From Plecoglossus altivelis (taxonomy: Eukaryota > Chordata > Actinopteri > Osmeriformes > Plecoglossidae): DNA of 64,000 nucleotides. Shown in pieces: positions 46,701 through 58,559 of the stretch. Location: NCBI GenBank assembly GCA_036571765.1, contig BROE01000023.1, positions 2,486,688 through 2,550,687 of the forward strand, read 5' to 3'. The position numbers were made by a program, and so were the translations under genes. How positions within the stretch are numbered: the stretch's first letter is position 1; each line of letters begins with the position of its first letter. The notes beneath the pieces were generated by a model that worked only from the letters and a program-made list of their open reading frames with translations, had not been told where the DNA came from and did no database searches.

Positions 46701-47640
46701 CTTCGCCAATTTGCCCTTTCTCATTTTCCGAGGTCCTCCATTTGCTATAGCAGGTGTCTGAATGACCGGGCTTGAGTGCATATTGTAGGAGATGGGGTCC
46801 GATCCCGATAAATGAGTCCATGTCAGTCAAGGCAGCAGTTTGAGGGCCTCCTGTATGAGGACTTTTTTTCTTATTCCCTTCTCACTCACAGATAACCTAT
46901 CAGTCTTGTGCTGTCCTGACACTCTGCTCTCTCTGCGGCAATGGGTAGATGCATTTACACACGCACCCACACGCGCGCACACACACGCACACACACACAC
47001 ACTCTCACACACACACACACACACAGATGGGCGCAAACACACAAGAGAGGAAACCACGCCAAGCGGCGCTGCACGTATTCCCAAACCCAGGTGCGTCTCA
47101 TCCTTCCCAGCAGGTGTCGGACTGGGGTCACGGCCCCGGAGCCTCCCTCCTGAGAACCCCCCCCCCCCCCCCTCTCTTCCCCCCTCCCAACTGTACCTCC
47201 CCTCCCCCTGTGCTCTTTAAAGATCCTTCCATCCCTGAGCCTCAGACACGGAACAAAGCAAACCCCACCACACCCCCACACCCCCCACCACCACCACCAC
47301 ACCCTCCCCGAACACAGCTTGACAACTGAACCACAGAAAGTTACAACGGTGTGTGAACTTTAGACGCAGTGACTACAGTGTTGGGGCTCGCGCGTGCACA
47401 CGCTCGCACACGCTCGCACACGCATGCACATGGTCTCGTTGGAGTGTTGTGTGTCTGAGGAGCGGCAGTTTGAAGCTCCCGATTAGCCCAGATCAGTGAG
47501 GGCTTGAGGAAAAACAGCAACATTTGCTGTGGCAGGTTTCAGCGTCGCAGCTCCCACCCCCCCCCCCATCCCCCCGCCCCCCTGCCCACACTGCCGGCAT
47601 TTGCCAGTTAGTCCCCATCCCACAGTCTGTTCCACCCTGA
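46511..47640. other. CA- and C-rich simple-sequence zone
   Basis: (CA)n at 46,645-46,696 and 46,955-47,026, a C-run near 47,159-47,171, ACC/CCCCACA-rich DNA at about 47,265-47,312, CGCTCGCACA repeats near 47,400-47,424, and C-runs near 47,558-47,583. No gene recognised. Confidence 0.6.
46645..46696. repeat. (CA)25 microsatellite
   Basis: About 50 bp of uninterrupted CA. Confidence 0.92.
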
Positions 47641-47825
47641 GCTAAGTGAGAGAGACAAAAGAGAGAGGGGAAGGGATGGAGAGTAACAGGAGAGGCGAGG
47701 GAGAAGGATGGAGAGAGAGAAAGAGGGAGAGAGAGAGGGATGGAGGTAGGGAGGGAGGGAGGAAAAGAGAGCAGCAGAGAGAGATGAAGAGCCAGAAAAA
47801 TGGAGAGGGAGTGATGAAAGGTGGT
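47640..47825. repeat. Purine-rich tract
   Basis: GAGAGA, GGAGGG and GAAGGA words on the + strand, the opposite strand polarity to the tracts between 35 and 46 kb. Confidence 0.8.
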
Positions 47826-47854
47826 GGTGCACATGTTTGTGCACAAGCCTGTGG

Positions 47855-47975
47855 GGTAGGAGGGGAAAGAGGGGCGGTGGGGTAGGAGGGGAGAGAGGGG
47901 CGATAGGTAGGAGGGGGGAGACAGGGGCGATAGGTAGGAGGGGAGACAGGGGCGATAGGTAGGAGGGGGGTAGGA
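47855..47975. repeat. G-rich minisatellite, about 26-bp unit
   Basis: GGTAGGAGGGG recurs at 47,855, 47,881, 47,906, 47,933 and 47,958 (spacings 26, 25, 27, 25). Later units share GAGACAGGGGCGATA between repeats. Every unit has several G-tracts, so G-quadruplex formation is plausible. Confidence 0.85.
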
Positions 47976-48480
47976 GTGTGTTCGGGCGTGTGGAGACTGT
48001 CTCAGAGAGTCAGGCCGGAGGGCCGTTTACACAGTATTATACCAGTGATGGCCTCTGCAGTCTCTCCAGCCCTGCCTCGGCGAGGCAACAGACTCCCTTT
48101 GATGTCAGGGCAGGAGAGGGAGGATGGGGAGAAGGAAGGGGGGGGGCACAGCTGTTTTGGCCTCTCCACTGTCACAGCTGACAGTGCGCGAGCCAACTCC
48201 AACTTCTTCTTTGTAGTTTGACGCCGACCAACAATCTGCCCCCCAACCCCCCCCCCCCCCGCCACACCCCCCTCCAGAGGTTGGAGATTGTTGGCGTGCG
48301 TGGACACAGACGTAGTGACACATGTCAAAGGAGGACCTGCTAGAAACAGGAAAGACGCAGATCCAGTAGATGCTGAGACAGCGATCCTGGTGTCTTGATC
48401 ACGTGACAGCAGGAGAAACACAGTTGTCAGCCAGGGGCCGTCATGCGGCCCACGTTGATGGCGCCCCCGCGGCAGCTCCT
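47976..48480. other. Unique GC-rich DNA with C- and G-runs
   Basis: Open frames on both strands (47,976-48,221 +, 48,002-48,484 -) without recognisable domains; C-runs near 48,249-48,260. No gene supported. Confidence 0.4.
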
Positions 48481-48890
48481 CCATTCAGACGTCACTCGCA
48501 TCACTCGCCCATCACTTCGATAGACCTGCGACCCTCTTTGCGTCTTCACGCCGCTTCGTCACGCCACTCCGTCACATGCGCCGCATCTTTCCCCCGCATC
48601 CGAGGGGACGAGACTGTCTCTAATCGGTTTTTTCATGAAAACAAAAAAAATGGAACAGAAAAAAAACTGCTTGATGGTGTGGTTCCCTGTTTCTGTGACA
48701 TGGCTGCGGGGGCCATTTTGGCGGCTGTTAGCGGCGGCCTGTCGGAGCTCGCCAACACCTCGCTGTTCCGTGATGAAGTGTTCTGCACGTTCGCTGTGGG
48801 TGGCGACGGGCTGGGCTTCATGCTAATGCGGCGCCGTCGATCCCACGCCAAACCCTCCGCGTGAACTAGGAGCGTGAAACAGATTGACAA
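48480..48890. promoter_or_regulatory. CpG-rich block with CRE half-sites and YY1-like site
   Basis: GACGTCAC at 48,488-48,495 and CGTCAC at 48,557 and 48,570 are cAMP-response-type cores, and GCCATTTTGGCGGC at 48,712-48,725 fits a YY1-type motif. CpG content is high for the window. A short + strand frame starts at 48,700 with GACATGGCT context and runs to 48,864 (54 codons), but no family is recognised. This could be a promoter-like element or the edge of an exon. Confidence 0.3.
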
Positions 48891-48975
48891 CAGCATGACT
48901 CCTCCCTTCATCCGCCTGTGTTTACGAGCACAAAAGGGGGTCCGTCCTCACTGCGGATATCAGTCAATCGAGGGA

Positions 48976-48995
48976 GGGGGGGGGGGGGGGGGGGG
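48976..48995. repeat. G20 homopolymer
   Basis: Twenty consecutive G following GGGAGGG-like sequence; G-quadruplex candidate and assembly-sensitive. Confidence 0.85.
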
Positions 48996-51483
48996 AATAA
49001 AATCCCAACCCGATTTGCGCTGAACTTGATTGAAAAGATTCCTCATTCAAGTGCAAAGCCCTTGTTTGGACAAAGGAAACCATCAGCCCTTGATTTGGAC
49101 TTGGTATTGAGGAGCCCTGGGCTACCATGCTTCTTGAGAGCGATGTCATTGTGTTCGTCTGCAGCACAATCTTCAGGAAGATCGGTTGCTTTATCCACTT
49201 CAGGTGAGAATAGCAGATAATTGCCACACTGTGTTTAGACTGCAGCTCTTGGGTCCTGGATGAGAACGCACCGGTTGAGCACTCACACATGTAAACGGGA
49301 AAATCCTGGGAACAAACCTGCAGCAGTCCGGAACACTCCGCCGCCTGCTTCCATTTAAGCCCCCACCCCCCCCACCCCACCTCCCCCCACCTCTCCTCCC
49401 ACAGTTCAAATGATTCACCCAAACTCACTCATCTCCCTTTTACTCCCAGAGTTAATGTCTGGCTCTCGCTGTTCCACTACCAACAAGAATATTTCTGAAG
49501 GAGAACATCTTTTTTTAACCAAGCTCTTTGAAGTTCCTTTTTTGCTTCTTTTTTTTAACACTTTTTGCAGACACCCCGTAGATTTGGAGCGCTGAGTGGA
49601 ATAGGTCAGAGCGCTTCAGCTCCCCAGCAGAGAAACTGTACAGCGAGACCCCTTCATAGCACACCCCGAAAAGAACTCACAAGCCTTTCTTAATGATGCC
49701 TGCTGGCTGCTATTGCCCGGACACATGTACGGGCTTTTGACTGAGGTCAGAGGTCATCCCAGCACACCAAAGCAACCCCCCCCCCCCCCGTCTTCCCCCC
49801 CGTCCTTCTCGCGTCCCCTGTCCCTGCCCCATCCAAAGGTATTCAGTTCTTTTCATAGCTTCACCCCCCCCTCCCCCCCATTCACACCCACACACACACA
49901 CAAAATCTGAGGTGTGGAGGTCCAGAGGTAACACATGGCCAAGTCACAGCACTGGATGCAGTCCCCTTGTCGTCTTCTGGAAGGCACTGCATCTACACTG
50001 TTCACCAGGCTTTTCTGGTTAGCGCAGGAGTGTTCTCCCCCGGGCTCACAAGGCTTTCGACTCACGTAGAAACACCCAGATGAAAGTGTATGGTCCATGT
50101 CCCCCAGTCAGGAAGGAGGTGAGCACTTGGGCTTGGCTTGTTGTTGGAGTGGAATGCAGCTGATCACGGCTCTCGGCTGCCCTCAAGAAGGATGACAACA
50201 TGGGAGGGTAGAAAGAGGGAATTGAATCCGTGGCCTCTCAAGCACGTGTGTGTGTATGTGTGTGTGTATAGTTGCTGTTGTGGCTCTCTGCATGTGTTTG
50301 TGTGTCACGTTACATCGATATGTTTCTTCTTCCACACTATGTCTAGGTGTCCCCTCTACTGGGGGCTCAAAGCAGAGCCCACTAGGGCCCCTGCTGCCTC
50401 CCCTCCCCCCTCCCCCGGCCCCCGTTCCCCCTCTGCCCCCCCGGCCTCCGCCTCGTTCCTAACGACTGTTTAAGGCCAGGTTCGACAGACTGACACCACC
50501 ACATTAGCACCTGACCAATACAGTTACTTCACGCCGTCGCATTCGGCAACCACGCCACGCCTCATGCAGCCGTGCCTTGGCCTTCTGCCCGTGTCTCATT
50601 CTCTCTCTCTCTCTGGGCTGTCTCCCCTCCCCTCCCCTCTCCCACGTTCCCCCGCCACAGAACTTTATTCATAACTTTGTACATTAACTCAGAATATTAA
50701 GTATCCTGCAGCATGTCCGGCTACAACCAGCAATCGACTGTAGTCTAGAAGAGTAGCACTCCGGCATAACTACAGCACAGAACTTCCGCCATCTCGAGAT
50801 TGGCAGCGTATGTGCGATAATATACGCCTTTCATTTGACTATCCAAAAATGTGTACAAAACTTTGAGAGCGCAAAATTCCGAAACGCCCGGGAAAACAAG
50901 TCGCAGTCAAAGTACAAACTCTGCTGGTTGAGTCATCCGTGTAATCTTTCTACCCCAATGGAATAAAAGTACCTCCCTGTTTTTGGCGCAGCTAAAATAA
51001 AGCCTTCCTCCTCACGACAGGGCCCCTAGCAGAGAGACAAGGTGTGGCGGTGTCTATTAGCATGTGTCAGCGCGTGCCATAGCGAGGTGCTTAAAAGCAG
51101 GCCTGCGTTGGTATTCTAGCAAGACTACTCTTAGCCATCTCCCGAGAGACAGGCTCCTGCATAATGGATCAATCGCTGCTCTCTTTTGCATGTGAGGGCC
51201 CCCCTCCCTCCCCACCCACCACACCCAAGTTCCCATAGCTTGATAGGTTACCCGGGCAACACCCGTGCCTCTCACCTCCCCCCCCCTCCCTCTCTGGCCC
51301 CTCCCACAAACACATTCCCCCCCAGAGGCAAGGCAGGGTCCCCACCAGTCGCTCGGCAACGCCCCAAATCCTAAACAGCAACAGCAGATCCTGTTTGACT
51401 ATTCCTTGTCACGACGCCGTTCAAAGCCTCCCCTCTCTTTCTCTCTGTTCCCTCTCTCACACACGATCATACGCAGGCTCCGG

Positions 51484-51490
<7 letters not shown>
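48996..51490. other. Non-coding DNA with C-runs and CT patches
   Basis: Unique DNA 49,000-49,320; C-rich 49,360-49,400; T-rich 49,540-49,565; C-runs near 49,776-49,790 and 49,863-49,880; CT-rich 50,598-50,640; unique DNA 50,650-51,180. No gene or mobile element recognised. Confidence 0.45.

Positions 51491-51491
<1 letters not shown>

Positions 51492-51535
<44 letters not shown>
51492..51535. repeat. (CA)22 microsatellite preceded by CG repeat
   Basis: GGCGCGCGCG leads into uninterrupted CA; alternating purine-pyrimidine over the whole stretch, so Z-DNA potential is high. Confidence 0.92.
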
Positions 51536-51537
<2 letters not shown>

Positions 51538-51539
51538 CT

Positions 51540-51830
51540 CCGGTTCCCGGTGGAGGAAGACTTTGTGAATGTCAATGGGACTCGGCGGTGACAGTGACGC
51601 GTCAGCAGCGAAATGGGGCCCGGCGTGGTTCGGAATGGAACACCTCCGGAGCCTATCAGCGGCGGCGGAGGCAGACGGCTCCCACTTTGTCGCCGCGCTC
51701 CCCTCCACAGGTGACAGGCGGGGAGACGAGGAAGAGCCCTTCAAGGGGCGTCCTCTGCTCCACTCTCCTGCCCAGGCCTGCCAGCCAAATACATCCCATC
51801 TGAACTCCCCCTAACTGTCCTTTATTGATG
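51540..51830. promoter_or_regulatory. CpG-rich unique block, candidate regulatory or exon edge
   Basis: CpG-rich, open in + frames (51,569-51,814 and 51,588-51,803) and in a minus frame (51,457-51,744). CCACAGGTGACA near 51,705-51,716 resembles a splice donor. Words such as GTGACGCGTCAGCAGCG and GCCTATCAGCGGCGGCGG suggest bZIP-type and GC-box-type binding. No recognisable protein. Simplest reading is a GC-rich regulatory element. Confidence 0.25.
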
Positions 51831-52039
51831 CGCGCTCCCCTGTGGAAGGCATGGGGATATTGGCCTTGTCAAAGGGAGATTCCTGACTCCTATTAGGTTG
51901 TTCTCTCTGTTTCTTTGGCATCCAGCTTTCCATCTCTCTGAGGCAGGCGGGGCTCAGGGACTAGTTTGAGACTCTCAGCGTGGCCCAACCTGCATCCGCA
52001 CTCACAGGTCACGTTCTTTAACTTCATAGGAGGGTCCAG

Positions 52040-52260
52040 TACAATGAAACGTTGAACGTGAGGGGAAGGGGAGTTTGGGAAATTACGACATCCGTGGAAG
52101 TTGACGATGGGCCCGTTCTGGGAAAGAAAAAAAAAACCTTGTCTGACCTCGGATTACATGGCGGCTTGTTTTTACCCTGTGAGCCCTGCTGTAATGAAGA
52201 CGCATCACATTTCCCTTCTGGGCGGGGTAGAGAGCTGTGAGACGAAAGGCAAAATAGTGC
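52040..52260. promoter_or_regulatory. CNE-like block
   Basis: Unique sequence with GGAAATTACGACATCC, ATTACATGGCGGCTTG (YY1-like ATGGCGGC core) and CTGTAATGAAGACGCATCACATTTCCC (TAAT core plus TGAnnnCATCA-like word). Overlapping open frames on both strands carry no domain. Confidence 0.2.
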
Positions 52261-54640
52261 GATAACATCTGTGCCCTTTTGACAAGATGATCTAATCTCC
52301 ATGGAAAAAGGGCCTGCTCAGTCTTCCTCTGCCATCCCCACTGCCAAACAATGGCACGGTCACGTCTGGGGAATCATTCGTTTCCATCCACGTTTTAGAC
52401 AACCATATCGGAGAGAACCCCCCCTCTCCCCCCCGTTCGCCTCCTGAGCTCAGACACTGGAGCCAGGATGGGGAGCAGAGCACCCTGCAAACACCAATAC
52501 AAACGTACCACCAGGGGGGCGACGGCCGCGTCGCCGATTCAAACGCGGAACAGGCCGGAGACGCAGGCATATCTCAGACAGCGATTTGACATCCACGTGT
52601 TCCGCCGTCCCTCTTAACTGTGTGTTTAGATGATCTTTGCCGAATATGTGACTTGCATATCGTGGAAAGTTTCCCTGTTCAAAGCTACTTACCACTTAAC
52701 ACTTTCATCACCCTTGCTGACGAGCGCATCAATCGCTCGCTGAAGGTAATAAGGGAGTGAGAGAGGGGAGGGTAGTGGGAGAGAGAGAAAGAGAGACTGG
52801 GTCCTGGTGATAAGGATAGGACTGACAAGGCACACACAGTGGGTTACATCTCATATACTATTCAAACATGTCAAAAAGTGTTTGGCAGAGGAGGAGACAG
52901 ACGTTTTGTGCCCTTGGCAACTAATGATAAACAATGGTGGTCCCTGATAGGGTTGCAAAATGGAGGGTGAGGATAGAGAGAGGGAGAGCAAGAGAGAGAG
53001 AGAGGGAGAAAGGATGAACAGGATGTCTTAAGAAGTATGGGCTGCAAAATTAACAAGCTGCTTCCAGTTGTTCCACCAAGACGGCTCTTTGTGAAGATGA
53101 AAGATCGTCATTGTCGCTGCCAAGGACATGTTATCTGAAGTATCTTTCAGGGTTTGTTTTTTTTTACAGATCCTGAGATCTGTTAATTATCCAAGTTTCA
53201 GTGGGAGTGCTGAAACAACAAAAGTGCAAATATAGAAATCGCAAGTCGATCCGGCTTTTATATTGTCATCCATTAACTTTCATTGGCTCTGTATATGTCC
53301 CTGTGATGCCGACTTTGTGGATAAACACAGGACGTCAGCATGTTATTAGAGCACCCCACCCCACCCACTCACATTGGCCCCGCCCCCTTCTCCCTTCCCT
53401 AAATACTTTGCAATTTATAGTGCTCAGATGAGAATAGTAAATATCAGTTAACAATCATACCCATTAGCGAGTGTGTCACTAGGCCACTCGCAGAGGTAAA
53501 GCAGGCCAACATCTCCTCTTTCGAAATGTCTTCCAAATTCATCTTAAATACAACCATTGGTGACCCCAGTTGACCACAAATAACCAGGTATTTCTAAACG
53601 ATCACTGAAAGCACCGTCAGACCTTCCTTATTAATTCCCTGCAAATCTCTGTGCCGCTCGGCTCCAAATTGACACAGAGCTTTTTCCTGGCCAATTCGCT
53701 CACACTAGCTCAATACTTGTATAGAGGAAGCAGTTTCGGCATTCAACCAGAGTCAAATTACACACAGTTCAACGTCAAAGGACGCCTCTTTCTCCTCTTT
53801 ATATTATTGCTGGGCTGGACTAAAGGGAATTCAATGGCTTTGTCTATTGGCACAAAACAAGCTAAGCACTCCACTTTTCTCCGTCTTTTTGGTGATGGTG
53901 GTAGAGAGAGAGAGGGGGGGGGGCAGGCGATGGGAGCGCAATTTTGTTCTTTTTAAGCAGTGTGTTTGCGGTGTTGTCGGAGAATATCAACAGAGCGGCC
54001 TTAAACACCAGCTGCATGCGTGATGAGCTCACTCCCAGAGGGATCTGAAGACGCTTCTCTGGCTGTCAAGACCCCCACCACGGAGTGACACCGCCGCCGT
54101 GTTTGGCTTTTAGGCCGTCAAACCCCGAGATGCGTGGCAGGAGATGACACATTGGCACGTCACACGCCGCATTTCCACCTGTCAGTTTGGGCATTTGAGT
54201 CGGCGGTAAGACGTCTCCAAATTACAGGCTACAGTAGGAACTGATGCTGATAGGTCGAACGACAGCTCATGATTTGAATTAGGCCTCGCTTACTGTCACA
54301 CGTGACCGTGTACTCCAGCTTTAGTGACAACATGTGTTTATATTTCCCCGTCCGAAACATGCCTTTATGGACGTTCCTCTGCTAAGTCTCACGAAGGATG
54401 TCAGTTTGCTTTAAACAACAGGATTTTTGCTAATCACCTAAACCTCTCCTAGCCCACCCTGTTAACATGATGGCAGTTTTCCCTCACCCTGCGTCATGGT
54501 TTATCAGAAGGTTTAGTCTGGGAACAGCCAGCCTGTTGCATGACAATAGGGGGCCAAGTCAGGTCCCTAGCAGGTGGATTACTAAGAGCAGAAACACACA
54601 AGATGGAAGTCACCTTAGAACCCACCTGGAGCAAACCTTT
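52261..54640. other. Non-coding DNA with GA tracts
   Basis: GA-rich tracts at about 52,755-52,796 and 52,970-53,010; T-run near 53,157-53,165; G-run near 53,917-53,923. 53,960-54,260 is CpG-containing unique DNA. Nothing coding recognised. Confidence 0.45.
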
Positions 54641-54739
54641 CTCTAACTTGGTCTCAAGTGATTCCGTTATCTCTTTCGATCTCGGCGCTGAATATTTCAT
54701 AAGTCCCCCGAGAGAGGGCGGTCGCCATGTCGCTCAGGG

Positions 54740-55140
54740 GACATCCAAGCCGTTAATACCCCCCCCCCCCCCGCGCGCCCTCGCCGTCAACCGTTTCACC
54801 TCCGACTGTGATCCTGCCCCACCGCAGCGGCCGAACGGCCGGTTAAAACAACTCGCTCGCCTCGCCCCGCTCGACCTAAGCGGTCCCTCCCACCTCGGCC
54901 TCCAGCCGACCGCAAACTCCCCCGGATAACATCAGATGCGATTGCGCCGCAGCCGCTATCTTAAACGATGGATTGCCTTTCATTGCGAGAGACTGCGCTC
55001 TCTTATTAGACGTCGTCAGTCGCAGGATATTAATGATGGTCAGGATAGAGAAGTTCCCGTCCCCAAGGCAGATACAATTTATTGTTTATTGTTAAAGTGG
55101 ACCTTTGATAGCCTTTTCAAACAATAGCCCACTTATTAAA
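54740..55140. promoter_or_regulatory. CNE-like block with SOX-site cluster
   Basis: Four SOX-type cores (ACAAT or ATTGTT) occur at 55,074, 55,081, 55,089 and 55,131, the first three within 22 bp and interleaved with a FOX-like TGTTTATT. Upstream are CTTATTAGACGTCGTCAG (CRE-like) and GATATTAATGATGG. The whole block has high CpG for the window and is repeat-free after the C-run at about 54,761-54,773. Confidence 0.35.
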
Positions 55141-55860
55141 GTGTGTGTGTGTGTGCGTGCATATAACTGAGCCTGTCAGAGACCTATCTCCAGGTGACAG
55201 CATTTCAGGACATCACAGTGAGTTGGCAGTGCCCAACAGAACTTTTACCACTTTACAGATTTCCCAGCAAGCGAGGTGGACCCAAACCATGTAAACATAC
55301 CTCGATAATGTACTTGCAAACATATGCAGTCGGGCTGATTCCTTCAAAGCTGATGTGAGCGGTCGGTGCATACCTGGAATGCTAAGCACGTTTCCCGCTT
55401 CTCCAGAACTACACCTTCAACCCCCCCCCTCCTCCCCACACTCTCCTCTCTCCACACCCCAACACACACGTCTCCCACTCACACACACCGCCTATCATCT
55501 CCTCTGCACACCTTCAACCCCCTTCGCCCACCCCACCCCCCACACCCACACCCACACACACACGCCTCCTATCATCTCCTCTGCACACCTCTTCCCTCCA
55601 TTCTTAAGAAGGAGAGGTGTGTGTGGGGGGTGGTGGGGGGGGGTTGCTTCCCTCCTGAGCAGCCATGCATCGCCTCTGCTTCACGGAGCCCCGAGACACA
55701 CGGGCCGTCCCAGGAGCCAGAGCTCTCCAGGGTCCACAGCAAATCCCATTACGTCAACATGGCCTGCCCGGCCACACACCTCAGCGAGACGAGGCACAGC
55801 CGCTCAGCGAGGGGGAAGCAAAACAAGCTAAGCCCACTGACTGGATATGGAATGAGAGTG
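55141..55860. other. Non-coding DNA with TG, C-rich and CA-rich repeats
   Basis: Short TG run at 55,141-55,158, C/CA-rich DNA at about 55,420-55,570 with two similar phrases CCTATCATCTCCTCTGCACACC (near 55,491 and 55,565, an approximate 75-bp duplication), and a G-rich patch at 55,620-55,645. Confidence 0.55.
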
Positions 55861-55894
55861 TGTGTGTGTGTATGTGTGTGTATATGTGTGTGTA

Positions 55895-55953
<59 letters not shown>
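55857..55953. repeat. Compound (GT)n(GA)n microsatellite
   Basis: GTGTGT with several TATG interruptions, then uninterrupted GT and a switch to about fourteen GA dinucleotides ending at 55,953. Confidence 0.92.
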
Positions 55954-58550
55954 CGTTTCAACACTCCTTTACTCCTGTTCTCTCTTTCCAAATGAAGAAA
56001 AATGAGAACTTGAGCAAATAAGAATTCTCGAGGCGTAAAATTTAAAAGCATTTGCTCTGCACAGGCAATCCCCCATAGAAGACTTCAATGTTGAAAGCAT
56101 GAAAAAACTAAATAAACTGAAACCAAGTGGGTACAATATGATCCGGCTATATTTGGACTTCTTTCATGTTGTTTTGCCTTGTACTGGTTAGGTTATATTT
56201 GCTCATACACCAGACGGTGGCAATCCCTTTTTTCTTGCTTATCTTTTGGATCTGCTGGTTCCTCTGAATGCCAATGCCACCCACTGACTCACCTACACTT
56301 ATTGCATAAGATCCATGTAAACACACCTAAAAAGTTGTCCAGTTTTTGAAAACGGCTTTTGAAAGCACGTTTCCAACTCTTCCAGAAAGGTCCTCAGTAG
56401 CTGCTGTTGTATGTCACAGCTACAGGCTTCCGTTGGCCTTAAGACAGTCCTTTTCGATCAACGTGAAAGCGCATGGCTGTGGGACTGGAGACGACTGTTC
56501 AAAATAAGGGTTTGATTTCCGCCTTCCAAAACACACAGCATGTGACAAATAAGTTGGTTGGCTGAAAGGTTCGGTCTTGAAACAGGAGCGAAAGCTTCTC
56601 TAACTTGAGGGAAGGACTTTGGGATCCTCTGCAAACACTGTAGCCATGCAGCTCTTGTTTTCCCTCCCGATTGATACTAATTGGCAGCAGAACGTCTTCC
56701 TGACAGGGGCCTCTGCCCCGAGCGCCTCCGCGTGCCGGCGTGATGAACTGCCAACTCCGGAAATAATCCCAAGTTTAGCTAGAGGAGGATCATCAAGGCC
56801 TCGGAAAAATCTGCAGGGAACTCTACGATTCCCTCCCCCCTCTCCCCCGTCCCCTCCCTCCCTACCTTCCTCCCTCCTCTTGTGCTCTCACAGACTTCTA
56901 AGACACACTCCTTTCCCCCAGCTCCTAGATTAAATCTTTATATTAGTCATAAACTGGATTACGAGAACTGCCCTGGAATAGTTCTACCAAGAAGCAAATA
57001 AGGTCCGCATCCGCAGTCGTTCTCGGACCTTGAATAAACATCCGTAAAACTTGAAATCCCTGCGTTTACATTGCAACGTTTTCTCATAAATGGCTCTACA
57101 AAAAAAAAGAAAAAAAAAACTTGCTTTCCCATGAAAACAAACTGCTTTCCTCTCAGACAGAACTGCCGACAGTATGCTATTTCTAGATCTTTAAAGATTG
57201 CAGTTGCGATGTGCAAATACACCAGTGATCCACACTGGCTGTTGATAAAGATCTGGGATTCATAAAATAAATGAATTCTTTCTCTGGCAACCCCTCGTTT
57301 TTCATCTGGTAAAATTGGCTCCAGCCACAAAGATCATTCTGGGGTTTAGTTCATACGGCTTCAGCAGCAACATATATATATTTTGTACTCCACCACATAA
57401 CCTGACACTTGACAAAGTGCAGTTGGTTTTCATGGATGAAGGCATATATCTAGCCCTTCTGCCAGCATCGTTTTCATTAAAGGGTAGATCCCTGTCTTCA
57501 TATCTGTTCACTGTTCATCCTGCCTGGTTGCTCTGATTCTTCTGTTCAAACACATGATATTGGCTGTCTTTGAGAATGGAAAAAAAGACAAACAAATCCC
57601 AAATGGAATTCAGCGCATAACATTTCTACATCCCCCATATCCTGAAATGGCCTGTCAAGATATTCAAATGTAATATGTCTTGCTTCCTGTTCTGCTGTAC
57701 CTGGCATTAACGTAGACGCCTCACTTCTAATTTAATAGAATCTCACCCACATGGTCAGAAGATAAATGTTCTCCAGTCCCTTTTCACCCAACACTAACTT
57801 TCAGATGGCGTAATTAGAACAGGACAGTTTTGTAACCTTTGCAGGCGAAATGATTTAGTTGCAGTAAAACATTAGCAAGTCATACATCACCCCTAAAATG
57901 TTTGAAGTGATGTTCTGCAGGTGGGGGAAAGGGAGGGAAAAACCACATATTTTTCTGCCTTTGGTTGCACTTGCCTCCAAGATTGGTCATTAATCGCGAA
58001 GCAGTGGCTTGCTTTTTGCCCACACTTTTGGAGAGGGTAGGGTAATACAAGGATGATAAATTGAGTTTATGGTGAACCGCTAGATTCAATCTCTGGCAGT
58101 AAATCTCAGCTTTTCTCTCTCCCTCTCTCTTTCCAGCTTTTACTAACTTCCCTCATCACAGAGGGCTGAAGTCAGGGCGACTTTGCAGACCCGATGACAC
58201 TTGAAACAAATCAAGTCTGACAGGTCGGGATCCCTTTAGAGTACCTACCCCCTAAAGAGGTCAATCACAAGTTGAATGATTTATCATGGTTCTGCTCAGG
58301 GAAAAAATAGAAAGGGTTCATTTTCCACCAAAGCCTGGCGATGGGTGTGGGGGGGGGGATGTGACTCGGTGTATGATTTTTTTTTTTTATTTTTGTAAAA
58401 TACAGCACTCAGAACAACAGAAGACTTAAAGATGGTTTACTGTGCTGATAAAATGGCAGATAACTGTCGGTACAGTAGAAGCCTGGGAACATGAAGGTCA
58501 CCTCTCTTTCCCCACTTGACTGACTCAGAACATAAATCTCCCCCAATGAG
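55954..58550. other. Unique A/T-rich non-coding DNA
   Basis: CT-rich near 56,830-56,880; A-rich 57,099-57,119; T-run 58,377-58,390. Remainder is unique with no recognised exon, RNA gene or mobile element. Confidence 0.4.
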
Positions 58551-58559
58551 GGAGTAGAG

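Noticed and set aside
51569..51716. Possible coding exon ending at CCACAG|GTGACA
   Set aside because: Start and donor look plausible but the frame follows a CA repeat, the minus strand is also open and no protein is recognised; kept only as a CpG-rich block.
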